Assembly (NCBI GenBank): GCA_963663605.2
Contig: CAXXVF010000002.1
Coordinates: 1,426,001 to 1,490,000, forward strand
Direction: 5' to 3'
Source: Sporobacter sp963663605
GTDB taxonomy: Bacteria; Bacillota; Clostridia; Oscillospirales; Oscillospiraceae
Length of the DNA stretch: 64,000 nt
Positions 24,732 to 32,897 of this stretch are shown piece by piece. The position numbers and the translations under genes were made by a program. The notes below the pieces were generated by a model, which saw nothing but the letters and a program-made list of their open reading frames with translations, was not told where the DNA came from and searched no databases. How positions within the stretch are numbered: position 1 is the first letter of the stretch; each line of letters begins with the position of its first letter.

Positions 24732-25886
24732 CTAAAATAGATTTCTTATAATGTCGAGTCCGGCAATGAATGTCCCAAGAGAACTGCCGATATTGGCCGT
24801 GATCACGATCAGCAGTATCCTTAAAAACCGGTTTTTGAAAAAGCCTTTAAAACTCATTATATCGTCGGGCACGCTGTTGACGTCTTTGACGGTCGGTTTG
24901 CGGATTGCCGCCTCGACGAGCCCGGCAAACCAGCCGCAGGCCAGCATTGGGTTCAAGGACGAAATCGGCGCCACCGCGAACGCCGTCAGGATGCTCAGGG
25001 GGTGCCCCAACGACAACGCCGTAAAAATGGCCGCAAGCGCGCCGTTCCAAAGCACCCATGCCGTCAACTGGCGAAGCCCGGTCTCAACGTTCATGGCAAA
25101 ACCGTAGGCAATGAGGCCGACGATGATAAGCGGTATGATCCAGCCGATGATCTTCGATACGGCGCTCTTGGACGGCACCGTCGTAATCTCCACAATATCC
25201 TGTTCCCTGAAGATCTCCTCTTTGACACCCGGGACATGCGCGCCGCCCAAAACGGCCACGACTTTTTTGCCCGGAGCGTTTTTAATCTTGTACGCCAGAT
25301 GGCGGTCCCGCTCACTGATGAGGATATCGCCGATCTTCGGGAACTGCTTGCGCATATCCGCCAGAACGGATTCCAGAATGTCTTTTTTCAAAAGTTCGGC
25401 CAGATCGTCCTCCGTCACATCCGTATCGTCGCCGAAGGAAAATACAAGGCTGAACAGCAGCTTACATTTCTCCCAGAAATTCAGCTTGCGCCAGATGCGG
25501 ACAAAGGTCGTCTGGATATCGCGGTCGGCCAGAACAAGCTGAGCGCCCGTTTCTTCCGCGCTTTCTATCCCCTGCATCATCTCCCGCCCGACATCGGTGC
25601 TCAGTTTTTTGGCGATCTTCTTCTGATAGGAGCTGAGCGCAAGGTTTATCATCATAAACCCCACTCTTTTTGATTTTATGACCTCTACGACATCGGTGTT
25701 TTCCCACGCTTTGGGGTCCTTCAGCCGCTGATAGCGTTTCTCGTCGAGCTCGATGCAGACACTGTCCGGCCGTTCCGAATCGATGACTGTCTTTACAAGT
25801 TCGGCGCTTTCTTTGGAGACGTGGGCCGTCGCGATCAATAGTATTTCTTTATCCTGGTAACGGAGTCTGGTTACGTTATCTTCCAT
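24732..25886 (-). CDS. TraB/PrgY family membrane protein
   Basis: 384 residues from the ATG at 25886 (GAGG upstream). The soluble N-terminal domain carries TraB/GumN motifs: LIATAHVSKESAELV near residue 20, SVCIELDEKRYQRL near 47, and VVAVLGGAHVPGV near 215 (the conserved GGAH). About four hydrophobic helices follow (residues 240-384) with PISSLNPMLACGWFAGLVEA. Members include PrgY, which limits peptide pheromone signalling in enterococci and is proposed to be a membrane-bound metalloprotease-like factor. The role in Clostridia is not known. It is a single gene. Confidence 0.85.
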   Translation of the reverse strand: MEDNVTRLRYQDKEILLIATAHVSKESAELVKTVIDSERPDSVCIELDEKRYQRLKDPKAWENTDVVEVIKSKRVGFMMINLALSSYQKKIAKKLSTDVGREMMQGIESAEETGAQLVLADRDIQTTFVRIWRKLNFWEKCKLLFSLVFSFGDDTDVTEDDLAELLKKDILESVLADMRKQFPKIGDILISERDRHLAYKIKNAPGKKVVAVLGGAHVPGVKEEIFREQDIVEITTVPSKSAVSKIIGWIIPLIIVGLIAYGFAMNVETGLRQLTAWVLWNGALAAIFTALSLGHPLSILTAFAVAPISSLNPMLACGWFAGLVEAAIRKPTVKDVNSVPDDIMSFKGFFKNRFLRILLIVITANIGSSLGTFIAGLDIIRNLF

Positions 25887-26222
25887 AAATGCCTCATATC
25901 TTATTATCAATAAATTAGCCGGTTAAATTCAATGGTACATTATAGCACGAATAAGACAGTAAAGACAACTTAAATAATCACAATCGCAAGGCGCTGTGAA
26001 CAGAATTTAAAACCAGCGCCCAGTATCCGTATGCGCAAAGCAATGTCCTGTAAAAAAGCTTATTTGACGGATTCCGGCAGTTCTTCATGCACGTTTTGCA
26101 GTGAGTCCGATAAGACAGGCGCAACAATACGTTGAAGTTTAACAAAATAATGTTTTTTTGATTGTTAAAATTGTTTTTTCATGTAAAAATAGGCTATATC
26201 GTTTTTCTAAAGGAGTGTACGT
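25887..26222. other. Divergent intergenic region, no gene seen
   Basis: 336 bases between the TraB and SDR genes. It is AT-rich toward the right end, where the SDR ribosome site AAAGGAG precedes ATG at 26223. No hairpin or operator was obvious. Confidence 0.4.
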
Positions 26223-27221
26223 ATGAAAGATTTTGCCGGAAAAATAGCCTTCATCACAGGCGGCGCGTCCGGCGCGGGCTTCGGTCAGGCGCAGGTGTTT
26301 TCGGAAGCGGGCTGCAAGGTCGTCATAGCAGATGTCCGCCAGGATCACCTGGACGAAGCCATGGCTTACTTTAAAGAAAAAGGCGCGCCGGTCCACGCCA
26401 TTAAACTGGACGTGACCGACCGTAAAGCCTACGAGGATGCCGCGGACGAAACGGAAAAAGTATTCGGCGCAACGCCCGATCTGCTTGTCCTTACGGCCGG
26501 CGTCAATGTGTTCGGCCCTGCGGAAGCATCTACCTATGACGATTATGACTGGGTGATCGGCGTGTGCCTGGGCGGCGTCATCAACGGCCTTGTCACGTTC
26601 GTGCCGCGTATGATCAAAGCCGGAAAAGGCGGCCATATCGCATCGACGGTCTCATGGGGCGCATTCAACGCCGGCCCGATGACAGCGCCGTATTCTGCGG
26701 CCAAAGCGGCCGTCCTCAATTTGCTGGAGAGCTATTTTATCGCGCTCCAGCCATATGGCATCGGTGTCTGCGCGATTTGTCCGGCGAACATACGATCCAG
26801 AATCTACGAGGCGGCGCTCAAGTGCCGCCCCGATGAATACAAAAACACGGGTTATAACGTCACCGAGGACACACAGAAGTTCCTCGCGTCGATCCATAAG
26901 AACGGAATGGATCCGCGCGTTCTGGCGGAATGGCTCAAAAAAGGCATCGAAAACGAGCAGTTCCTCGTCGTTCCGTATCCAAGCGGGCCGAGAATGGTGG
27001 AGGTCGCGGTCGAGCGCTTTGCGGATTACGCCAGTCCCGAAGGGATGAAGCGCCTCGAAGCGCGTATAGGGCAGCCGCCGTCTGAGGAAGAACTCCTGTT
27101 CATGGCCGAGCGCGAAGGTTACGACGTATCAAAAAAGCCTTCGCCGAAGATGCCGATAGACGATTCCGGTTTCGGCAAAGCCAGAAAGGATATCGACTGG
27201 ATCGATCCAAGTAAAAAATAG
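26223..27221 (+). CDS. SDR-family NAD(P)-dependent dehydrogenase
   Basis: 332 residues, longer than a classical 250-residue SDR because of an extension of about 75 residues at the C-terminus. The cofactor motif TGGASGAGFG (residues 13-22), an acidic end of beta-2 (VVIADVRQD, suggesting NAD), TAGVN (about 90) and the catalytic YSAAK (about 157-161) with an upstream Ser (ASTVSWG) are all present. It oxidises or reduces an alcohol/ketone pair; the substrate cannot be told. AAAGGAG precedes the start. It is a single gene, directly followed by the RNA promoter at 27235. Confidence 0.88.
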   Translation: MKDFAGKIAFITGGASGAGFGQAQVFSEAGCKVVIADVRQDHLDEAMAYFKEKGAPVHAIKLDVTDRKAYEDAADETEKVFGATPDLLVLTAGVNVFGPAEASTYDDYDWVIGVCLGGVINGLVTFVPRMIKAGKGGHIASTVSWGAFNAGPMTAPYSAAKAAVLNLLESYFIALQPYGIGVCAICPANIRSRIYEAALKCRPDEYKNTGYNVTEDTQKFLASIHKNGMDPRVLAEWLKKGIENEQFLVVPYPSGPRMVEVAVERFADYASPEGMKRLEARIGQPPSEEELLFMAEREGYDVSKKPSPKMPIDDSGFGKARKDIDWIDPSKK

Positions 27222-27234
27222 CCTTCCGACCGTA

Positions 27235-27263
27235 TTGACAGTTTACAAAAAAAATGATATATT
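27235..27263 (+). promoter_or_regulatory. Consensus-like promoter of the candidate RNA
   Basis: A perfect TTGACA (27235-27240), an exactly 17-base A-rich spacer and TATATT (27258-27263). No open frame with a ribosome site follows; transcription would start near 27270. Confidence 0.75.
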
Positions 27264-27269
27264 CAAGAA

Positions 27270-27466
27270 AAAATAACGTTTCCGTGCCTTTCGGTCTAAG
27301 GGGCTGACCTATGACCGTCCGGCCTGAGCAGATGCTCACGGGGTCACATTCAGAAATGACGTGGCCTTCACATATGAGAAGGAAACAAACAATGCTCCGT
27401 ATACTGCGGATATGCCGATAATACAGCGGCAGCCTGTTTGTTCTTTCAAACAGGCTGCCGTTTTCC
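27270..27466 (+). ncRNA. Candidate structured non-coding RNA of about 195 nt, class not identified
   Basis: It is bounded by a strong promoter (27235-27263) and a strong intrinsic terminator (27427-27464), with no plausible reading frame. Predicted elements are a closing pair GTTTCC (27278-27283) / GGAAAC (27381-27386), an internal hairpin TGACC...GAGC-AGAT-GCTC...GGTCA (about 27312-27346), CATT-CAGA-AATG (27347-27358) and CCTTC...GAAGG (about 27365-27382, competing with the closing pair). Size and layout fit a free-standing RNA such as 6S RNA, or an attenuated leader; I could not match it to a known riboswitch consensus. Confidence 0.6.
27427..27464 (+). terminator. Terminator of the candidate RNA
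   Basis: A perfect 14-bp stem (CGGCAGCCTGTTTG and its complement) with loop TTCTTT, followed by TTTTCC. The bases just before it (GCCG at 27414-27417, CGGC at 27427-27430) could form a small competing stem. Confidence 0.9.
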
Positions 27467-27562
27467 TTATATCCGGATGGGGCGTGCTGCCGTGGGGCCG
27501 GCGACATGCCCCTTCTCCTCCTCTTCATTCTTATGCCGTTTCATCTACAACGGCAACGGCCG

Positions 27563-27599
27563 ACCCCGGATTCATTCTTGGATCCGGGGTTTGACGTTT
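27563..27599 (+). terminator. Second hairpin with T run, downstream of the RNA
   Basis: ACCCCGGAT / ATCCGGGGT (27563-27590) followed by TTGACGTTTTTT. The 100 bases before it (27467-27562) hold further GC-rich inverted segments (GGGGC / GCCCC) but no gene. It may be a backup terminator or end a second small transcript. The stretch 27600-27730 contains the upstream region of the M23 gene. Confidence 0.55.
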
Positions 27600-27730
27600 T
27601 TTGGTTTTCAAGCTTGACGGATTATCGTAAAAGCGGCGTTGGGGTTGAAAATTTTGTATTGACATTGTAAAATAGCAAACGAGTTAATACGACACTTCCG
27701 AACATATACAATGCGATTAAGAGGGATATT

Positions 27731-28933
27731 ATGCGAAATCAGAAGCTAAATCGCTTTATTGCGGCTTTGCTAGCGGTTTTTTCTTTGGGGCTGTGTCTTC
27801 AGTTTATTTGGGACGGCACTACTGCGGAGGCCGTCACACAAAGCCAGATAGACAGCCTGAAAGAAAAAGCATATGAACTTGAACAGGAAAAAAAGGAGCT
27901 TCAGTCTCAGATAAACGCTCTGGAGACCGACCAGGCTTCGGTCATGGCGAAAAAATCGGCGCTCGACCAGAAAATTGATGTTACGCAGCAGCAGATAGAA
28001 AACATAAACGAGCAGATCGAAACCTATACGCAGTACATAGCGGATAAAGAGGTCGAGCTGGCCCATGCGCAGGAAGCCGAAAATGATCAGCTGGAAATGT
28101 TTAAGGTCAGATTACGCGCAATGGAGGAACTCGGGACCATTTCGTACATATCCGTCGTATTCAACGCCAACAGCTATGCCGATCTTCTGGCACGCCTTGC
28201 CGACGTCGGTGAGATCATGGAAAGCGACGAGCTGCTCTATCAGCAGCTTGTATTGGCAAAACTAGAAACAATAAACGCCAAAGACACGCTGGAGCTTGCA
28301 AAGGCCGACCAGGAAGCTCAGGTCGTCCAGCTTGGGGAAAAACAAACGGAGCTGCAGGAGCAGCAGCAGCAGGCACAGGAATTATTGATAGAAATAGAAA
28401 ACAATCTGGATACATACAACGCGCTTTACGACCAGATAGACGCAGAGAGCGATCAGGTCCAGAACGAAATAAACGAAAAAGTCGCCGAGCTTGAGCGTCA
28501 GATGGCTGCCGCCGTCGTCGGCACGGGTACCCTTATCTGGCCAACACCTTCCAGCTATAGGGTGACCTCTCCGTTCGGGATGCGTTATCACCCGATTTAC
28601 CATGTCAACAGGATGCACACGGGCATAGACATAGGCGCATCATACGGCAGCAAAGTCGTTGCCTCGGACAGCGGAACCGTCATCACATCCGTTTACAGTT
28701 CTTCTTACGGAAATTATATCGTAATCAGCCATGGGAACGGAATGACGACGCTGTATGCGCATCTGAGCTCGCGCCTGGTCAGCAAGGGCGATACCGTTTC
28801 GCAGGGCAACGTGATCGGGTATGTCGGTTCCACCGGCGCTTCGACCGGCCCGCATCTCCATTATGAAGTTTCAGTAAACGGTTCGCGGGTCGATCCGCTC
28901 AATTACTTCAGCGGGTATACGATAAGCGAATAA
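27731..28933 (+). CDS. Coiled-coil M23 peptidase (EnvC-like murein hydrolase)
   Basis: 400 residues. A signal peptide or anchor is at residues 8-33. A long Gln/Glu-rich coiled coil spans about 36-260, as in EnvC and other divisome-linked hydrolase activators. The C-terminal LytM/M23 domain (about 275-395) has both zinc-ligand motifs intact: HTGIDIG (about 297) and HLHYE (about 376), plus the usual TSPFGMRYHP start. An active glycyl-type endopeptidase cutting peptidoglycan cross-links outside the membrane is predicted. The likely start follows AGAGGGATATT. It is monocistronic, with a terminator 13 bases after the stop. Confidence 0.9.
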   Translation: MRNQKLNRFIAALLAVFSLGLCLQFIWDGTTAEAVTQSQIDSLKEKAYELEQEKKELQSQINALETDQASVMAKKSALDQKIDVTQQQIENINEQIETYTQYIADKEVELAHAQEAENDQLEMFKVRLRAMEELGTISYISVVFNANSYADLLARLADVGEIMESDELLYQQLVLAKLETINAKDTLELAKADQEAQVVQLGEKQTELQEQQQQAQELLIEIENNLDTYNALYDQIDAESDQVQNEINEKVAELERQMAAAVVGTGTLIWPTPSSYRVTSPFGMRYHPIYHVNRMHTGIDIGASYGSKVVASDSGTVITSVYSSSYGNYIVISHGNGMTTLYAHLSSRLVSKGDTVSQGNVIGYVGSTGASTGPHLHYEVSVNGSRVDPLNYFSGYTISE

Positions 28934-28945
28934 TAAAAAAACTTT

Positions 28946-28976
28946 TGGCCTGTTGTTTACACAACAGGCCATTTTT
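28946..28976. terminator. Bidirectional terminator between the M23 and YibE/F genes
   Basis: TGGCCTGTTGT-TTAC-ACAACAGGCCA (28946-28971), followed by TTTTTATT, with A/T on the other side too. Confidence 0.88.
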
Positions 28977-28989
28977 ATTGGGGAAAAGA

Positions 28990-30150
28990 CTATCGCCTGT
29001 ATACAGGCTTATACAGCGTCTTTTTCTCTTTTTTTGTGAGCATAGCGGCGGATATCGCTGCGGTTAAAGGTATAGTGACCAGCAGGCTAAAGCTGCCGAT
29101 CAGTGATTGCAGGAACTCAAATATGATCTCTTCTTTGTTGAGGATGCTTAGAAGCGGATAGCCGGAAGCCGCATAAACCAAAACAACGATGAGAGAACTC
29201 CCGATATAAGCAAGTATCAGCGTGTTGGCCATCGTACCCATGATATCCCTGCCGATGATGAGGCCCGATTTCATCAAGGCCGCAGGCCCGAGGCCTTTAT
29301 TATTATCTTTGAGCTCACATAACGACGACGTTATGGACATAGCCACATCCATGACGGATCCGAGCGCGCCGATCGTGATCATGGAAAATATAATGGCTTT
29401 TACATTGACCTCGATGCCTAGAAGCGCATTCATCATATAGGTATCTTCATTGATATATCCCGTCAGTTTCATCCAGCTGTCCATTGCCGCGGTCAGCGCT
29501 CCTGAAAAGAGAACCCCGATGATGCAGCTTAAAGCCGCCGTCATGCTTTTTCTGCTTAAACCGTAAATAACAGTGAATGTCATCACAATGATATACAGGC
29601 AAATCCCGACCGTAGACGCATAGATATTGAATCCCGCCCCAATTGACGGAATAAAAACAAAGAATATGGCCAAGCACGTCAACGCCAGAGCTACGATCGT
29701 ATTGAAGCCCTTGACTCCGCCCAGAAGAAGGACAAAAACGGTAAACACAATCCCCAGGATGACGACCTTATCAAACCGGTAAAAATACTGGAACGTATAA
29801 TTATCTCCATAGGACAATAAAACGACCTTATCGCCGACTGTGATTTCTCTGCCGTTTTGACTGCCGCTGCCGATAATCTGTTTTCCATGTATGAGCTGAT
29901 CCTCTTTGTCTTCATTCCCGAATATGACAGCCGAGAAACGTATCTCTTTTCCGGAAGCATCCGTGGCATTCCCGACAATCTCATCTATCGACAGGACCCT
30001 GGCGAAAACAAGCGTGTCCAGTTCTTCTTCACGGTTGTAGGCAATCCCCTCTCCCCTGTTATGCGTCATGTACTGGTTCCCGCAATATAAAAATAACACG
30101 GATAAGACCAGAACAATTATGTAAGCGACAACGTTTACTGCTTTATTCAT
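28990..30150 (-). CDS. YibE/F family membrane protein (copy 1)
   Basis: About 386 residues. One N-terminal membrane helix, an extracytoplasmic beta-rich domain (about 35-120, with GDKVVLLSYGD), then about seven membrane helices. The hallmark of the YibE/F family, ITIGALGSVMDVAMSI with DIMGTMANTLILAYIG further on, is clear. The family has unknown function in Bacillota; a link to polar transport or peptide production has been proposed in some lactic acid bacteria. It is divergent from a second copy at 30385. The start ATG at 30150 is chosen; another in-frame ATG at 30162 abuts the GGAG. Confidence 0.85.
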   Translation of the reverse strand: MNKAVNVVAYIIVLVLSVLFLYCGNQYMTHNRGEGIAYNREEELDTLVFARVLSIDEIVGNATDASGKEIRFSAVIFGNEDKEDQLIHGKQIIGSGSQNGREITVGDKVVLLSYGDNYTFQYFYRFDKVVILGIVFTVFVLLLGGVKGFNTIVALALTCLAIFFVFIPSIGAGFNIYASTVGICLYIIVMTFTVIYGLSRKSMTAALSCIIGVLFSGALTAAMDSWMKLTGYINEDTYMMNALLGIEVNVKAIIFSMITIGALGSVMDVAMSITSSLCELKDNNKGLGPAALMKSGLIIGRDIMGTMANTLILAYIGSSLIVVLVYAASGYPLLSILNKEEIIFEFLQSLIGSFSLLVTIPLTAAISAAMLTKKEKKTLYKPVYRR

Positions 30151-30243
30151 TATAATCAGCATCTCCGGTACAGTTATGATTTACGTAAATATATGTGCAT
30201 AACCGCAGCAATATACATAAAGCAAAAAAGCATCTGTTTTCGT

Positions 30244-30272
30244 TTGCTGTCGCCGTCACCGGGTGCTATACT
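30244..30272 (+). promoter_or_regulatory. Possible promoter of YibE/F copy 2
   Basis: TTGCTG (30244-30249), 17 bases, TATACT (30267-30272). The 234-base spacer between the two divergent yibEF-like genes also has ACACAAATAGAAA (about 30292) and its inverted counterpart TACTTGTGTTTAAT (about 30341), a possible shared operator. Confidence 0.4.
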
Positions 30273-30384
30273 GATAGCATTGTAATACTAAACACAAATA
30301 GAAACCATTGTATCTGGCTCGTCAGCTTTCAACGTTTTCTACTTGTGTTTAATATAATATGTTATTTATTTTGAGGTGATAATG

Positions 30385-31626
30385 ATGGACCGGAAAAATG
30401 CAAGAAGAGGACGGCATTTAAAACGCACTGGAAAAGGCGGCTTGATCCTCTATTTTGCGACGGTCGTTTTTTCAGTTCTTTTTCTGTTTGTTGGTAACAA
30501 GTTCGCTGCCGACAACCTGTCCATTTTCGACAGCGAAGCTACAGGACAAACGGTCGTAAAGGCGAAAATTACGAAAATCACAAACAAAACGGTCGACGAA
30601 TACAGCCTCGACGGGAGCACCGCGCTTGAGAATATTGAGATAACATTCAAGGCCGATATCCTCAGCGGGGATGACAAAGGGAAAACCGTCACAGGGCTTC
30701 AAAATATCGACAGCATGTATAGCACGGGCACCCTGGAGGCCGAGCAGGGCGATACTGTTTTAATGCTCGCCTATGAAGGCCCGGACGGAATGCAGTGGCA
30801 GTTAATAGAGTTCGTCAGAACGGACAAGCTCCTCGTTTTTGGCATTATTTTTATGCTCGCGCTGCTGCTGTTCGGACGGATCAAGGGCTTCAACACCATT
30901 TTATCTCTTGTTTTTACGTGCGGCGCCGTCTTCGCCGTCTTCATCCCTGCCATACTGTCGGGCAAAAACATTTACGCTTCAGCCGTCATCATCTGTCTGT
31001 TTGTGATTGTGATGACATACCTGATCGTGAACGGGGGCAACAAAAAAACGCTGGCAGCCGTACTCGGCTGCATCGGCGGTCTCATGGTATCCGGCTTGCT
31101 GACGGTCGTCATGGATAAAATCCTTGCCCTGACTGGATATGTCGACGAGGAATCCATTTATTTAACATATATAACAACCGGGACGCCGATCAATTTAAGA
31201 GCGATCATTTTTGCCGCTATCCTTATCGGGGCCCTGGGCGCGGTGATGGACGTTGCCATGTCCATATCCACTTCCCTGTGGGAAGTGAAAGAACGGCCGG
31301 AATCTGCATCCTTCAACGTTTTGTATAAATCCGGGATGAATATCGGAAGGGACATCATGGGTACGATGGCAAACACCCTGATCCTGGCCTATATCGGCAG
31401 CTCTCTCTCCATCATTTTGCTCCTGAGCGTATACAGCACGTCCCTGACATTCTTGCTAAACCGCGAGATGATCGTCGTGGAGATCCTTCAGGCGCTTGTG
31501 GGCAGTTTCGGGATCCTGATCACCATGCCGCTAACCTCGCTGATCTGCGCCGCCATTTATTCCAAGGCAAAAAAGTCAAAGGGCCCGGACATCGGCCCAG
31601 AAGAAAGACCCGCAATCGAAAACTGA
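30385..31626 (+). CDS. YibE/F family membrane protein (copy 2)
   Basis: About 413 residues with the same architecture as the divergent copy: basic N-terminus, one helix, a soluble beta-rich domain (about 45-150), then a multi-helix membrane region with LIGALGAVMDVAMSIS and GRDIMGTMANTLILAYIG. It is longer in the soluble domain and has a charged C-terminal tail. GAGGTG lies six bases before ATG 30385. The two genes are clearly diverged paralogs and may form a heteromer; in many Bacillota two yibEF genes lie in tandem, so the head-to-head arrangement is notable. Confidence 0.87.
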   Translation: MDRKNARRGRHLKRTGKGGLILYFATVVFSVLFLFVGNKFAADNLSIFDSEATGQTVVKAKITKITNKTVDEYSLDGSTALENIEITFKADILSGDDKGKTVTGLQNIDSMYSTGTLEAEQGDTVLMLAYEGPDGMQWQLIEFVRTDKLLVFGIIFMLALLLFGRIKGFNTILSLVFTCGAVFAVFIPAILSGKNIYASAVIICLFVIVMTYLIVNGGNKKTLAAVLGCIGGLMVSGLLTVVMDKILALTGYVDEESIYLTYITTGTPINLRAIIFAAILIGALGAVMDVAMSISTSLWEVKERPESASFNVLYKSGMNIGRDIMGTMANTLILAYIGSSLSIILLLSVYSTSLTFLLNREMIVVEILQALVGSFGILITMPLTSLICAAIYSKAKKSKGPDIGPEERPAIEN

Positions 31627-31676
31627 CGGCGTTTTCAACGCGGCTAAGCAATCTGCCGCCCTTCATTCCTGCAAAC

Positions 31677-31707
31677 AAAAAGAAGACCCTTTCGGGTCTT
31701 CTTTTTT
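31677..31707. terminator. Bidirectional terminator of GACCC-TTTC-GGGTC type
   Basis: AAAAAGAAGACCC-TTTC-GGGTCTTCTTTTTT at the junction of two convergent genes. The same GACCC/GGGTC core with a tetraloop recurs at 48660, 50123 and 51578. Confidence 0.9.
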
Positions 31708-31726
31708 ATTACTATATTCGCGCGGC

Positions 31727-32881
31727 TTAACCGAACATCGAAAGCAGGAAGCCTGCGGCGATGGCCGATCCGATAACGCCGGCAACATTGGGGCCCATGG
31801 CGTGCATCAGCAAAAAGTTACTGGGGTTGGCCTTTTGGCCAACTTTCTGGGCAACCCGGGCCGCCATAGGAACGGCAGACACGCCGGCCGAACCGATGAG
31901 CGGATTGACCTTGCCTTTTGTGACAACATACATGAGCTTGCCCAGCAGCGTTCCGCCAATGGTGGAAAAGCAGAAAGCAATCAGGCCCAGAACAATGATG
32001 AGAAGCGTCTGCAGCTGCAGGAAGTTCTCGGCGCTGGCTGTGGCTCCGACCGTGACGCCCAAAAAGATCGTCACAATGTTCATGAGCTCGTTTTGTACGG
32101 TTTTCGAGATGCGTTCGACAACGCCCGCTTCCTTGAAGAGGTTCCCGAGCATCAGCATGCCGATGAGCGGCGCGACCGACGGCAGGAGCAGGATCGTCAC
32201 GATCGATACGACGATCGGGAAAATGATCTTTTCGAGCTTCGAGACCTCGCGCAGCTGTTTCATCTCGGTCTCGCGCTCTTTTTTCGTCGTAAGCGCGCGC
32301 ATAATGGGCGGCTGGATCATAGGAATGAGCGCCATATAAGAGTACGCCGCAATGGCGATGGCAGACAGCAGTTCGGGCGCCAGCCTTGACGCGGAGAAAA
32401 TAGCCGTCGGGCCGTCCGCGCCGCCGATGATTCCGATGGCCGCAGCCTGCTCAGGGGTGAATATTCCCAAAGCCATGGCCAGCGTAAAGGCGCAATAGAT
32501 ACCCAGCTGCGCCGCCGCGCCTAAAATAAGGCTGGACGGCCGGGCAATCAGCGGGCCGAAGTCCGTCATCGCACCAACACCCATGAAGATGATCGAGGGG
32601 TAAATTCCCAGCTTGACGCCCTGATAAAGGTAATATAAAAGTCCGCCTATCTGCTCGACGTGGCCATCCACAATGACCGGCTCATCCATCAGGCCGGAGA
32701 ACGGCAGATTGGCCAACAGCATGCCGAAAGCAATCGGCAATAGCAGCAGCGGCTCAAACTTCTTCACGATAGCGAGATATACAAGCACACATGCAACAGC
32801 AATCATGAGAAGATGCTGCCAGGTCAGGCCCATAAATCCCGAATCGTTCCATAATTTACTCAGTGATGTTAAAAAGTCCAT
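31727..32881 (-). CDS. Na+-translocating decarboxylase beta subunit
   Basis: 384 residues with about nine membrane helices. It is the OadB/GcdB/MmdB family subunit that couples decarboxylation of carboxybiotin to Na+ export. Diagnostic segments are GAMTDFGPLIARPSSLILGAAAQLGIY (the conserved Asp of the ion site, about residue 105), the re-entrant loop GIIGGADGPTAIF (about 155), and late GSAGVSAVPMAARVAQKVG and NFLLMHAMGPNVAGVIGSA. Substrate specificity sits in the alpha subunit, which is not in this window, so oxaloacetate, methylmalonyl-CoA and glutaconyl-CoA types cannot be distinguished. It lies 16 bases downstream of the biotin carrier gene. Confidence 0.95.
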   Translation of the reverse strand: MDFLTSLSKLWNDSGFMGLTWQHLLMIAVACVLVYLAIVKKFEPLLLLPIAFGMLLANLPFSGLMDEPVIVDGHVEQIGGLLYYLYQGVKLGIYPSIIFMGVGAMTDFGPLIARPSSLILGAAAQLGIYCAFTLAMALGIFTPEQAAAIGIIGGADGPTAIFSASRLAPELLSAIAIAAYSYMALIPMIQPPIMRALTTKKERETEMKQLREVSKLEKIIFPIVVSIVTILLLPSVAPLIGMLMLGNLFKEAGVVERISKTVQNELMNIVTIFLGVTVGATASAENFLQLQTLLIIVLGLIAFCFSTIGGTLLGKLMYVVTKGKVNPLIGSAGVSAVPMAARVAQKVGQKANPSNFLLMHAMGPNVAGVIGSAIAAGFLLSMFG

Positions 32882-32897
32882 TTTACCGTCCCCCCCG

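Noticed and set aside
27270..27466. Known riboswitch classes (cobalamin, FMN, TPP, SAM, lysine, glycine, fluoride, ZTP, NiCo, guanidine, Moco) for the candidate RNA
   Set aside because: None of the conserved core sequences I know for these classes can be found in it, and no gene follows within its terminator.
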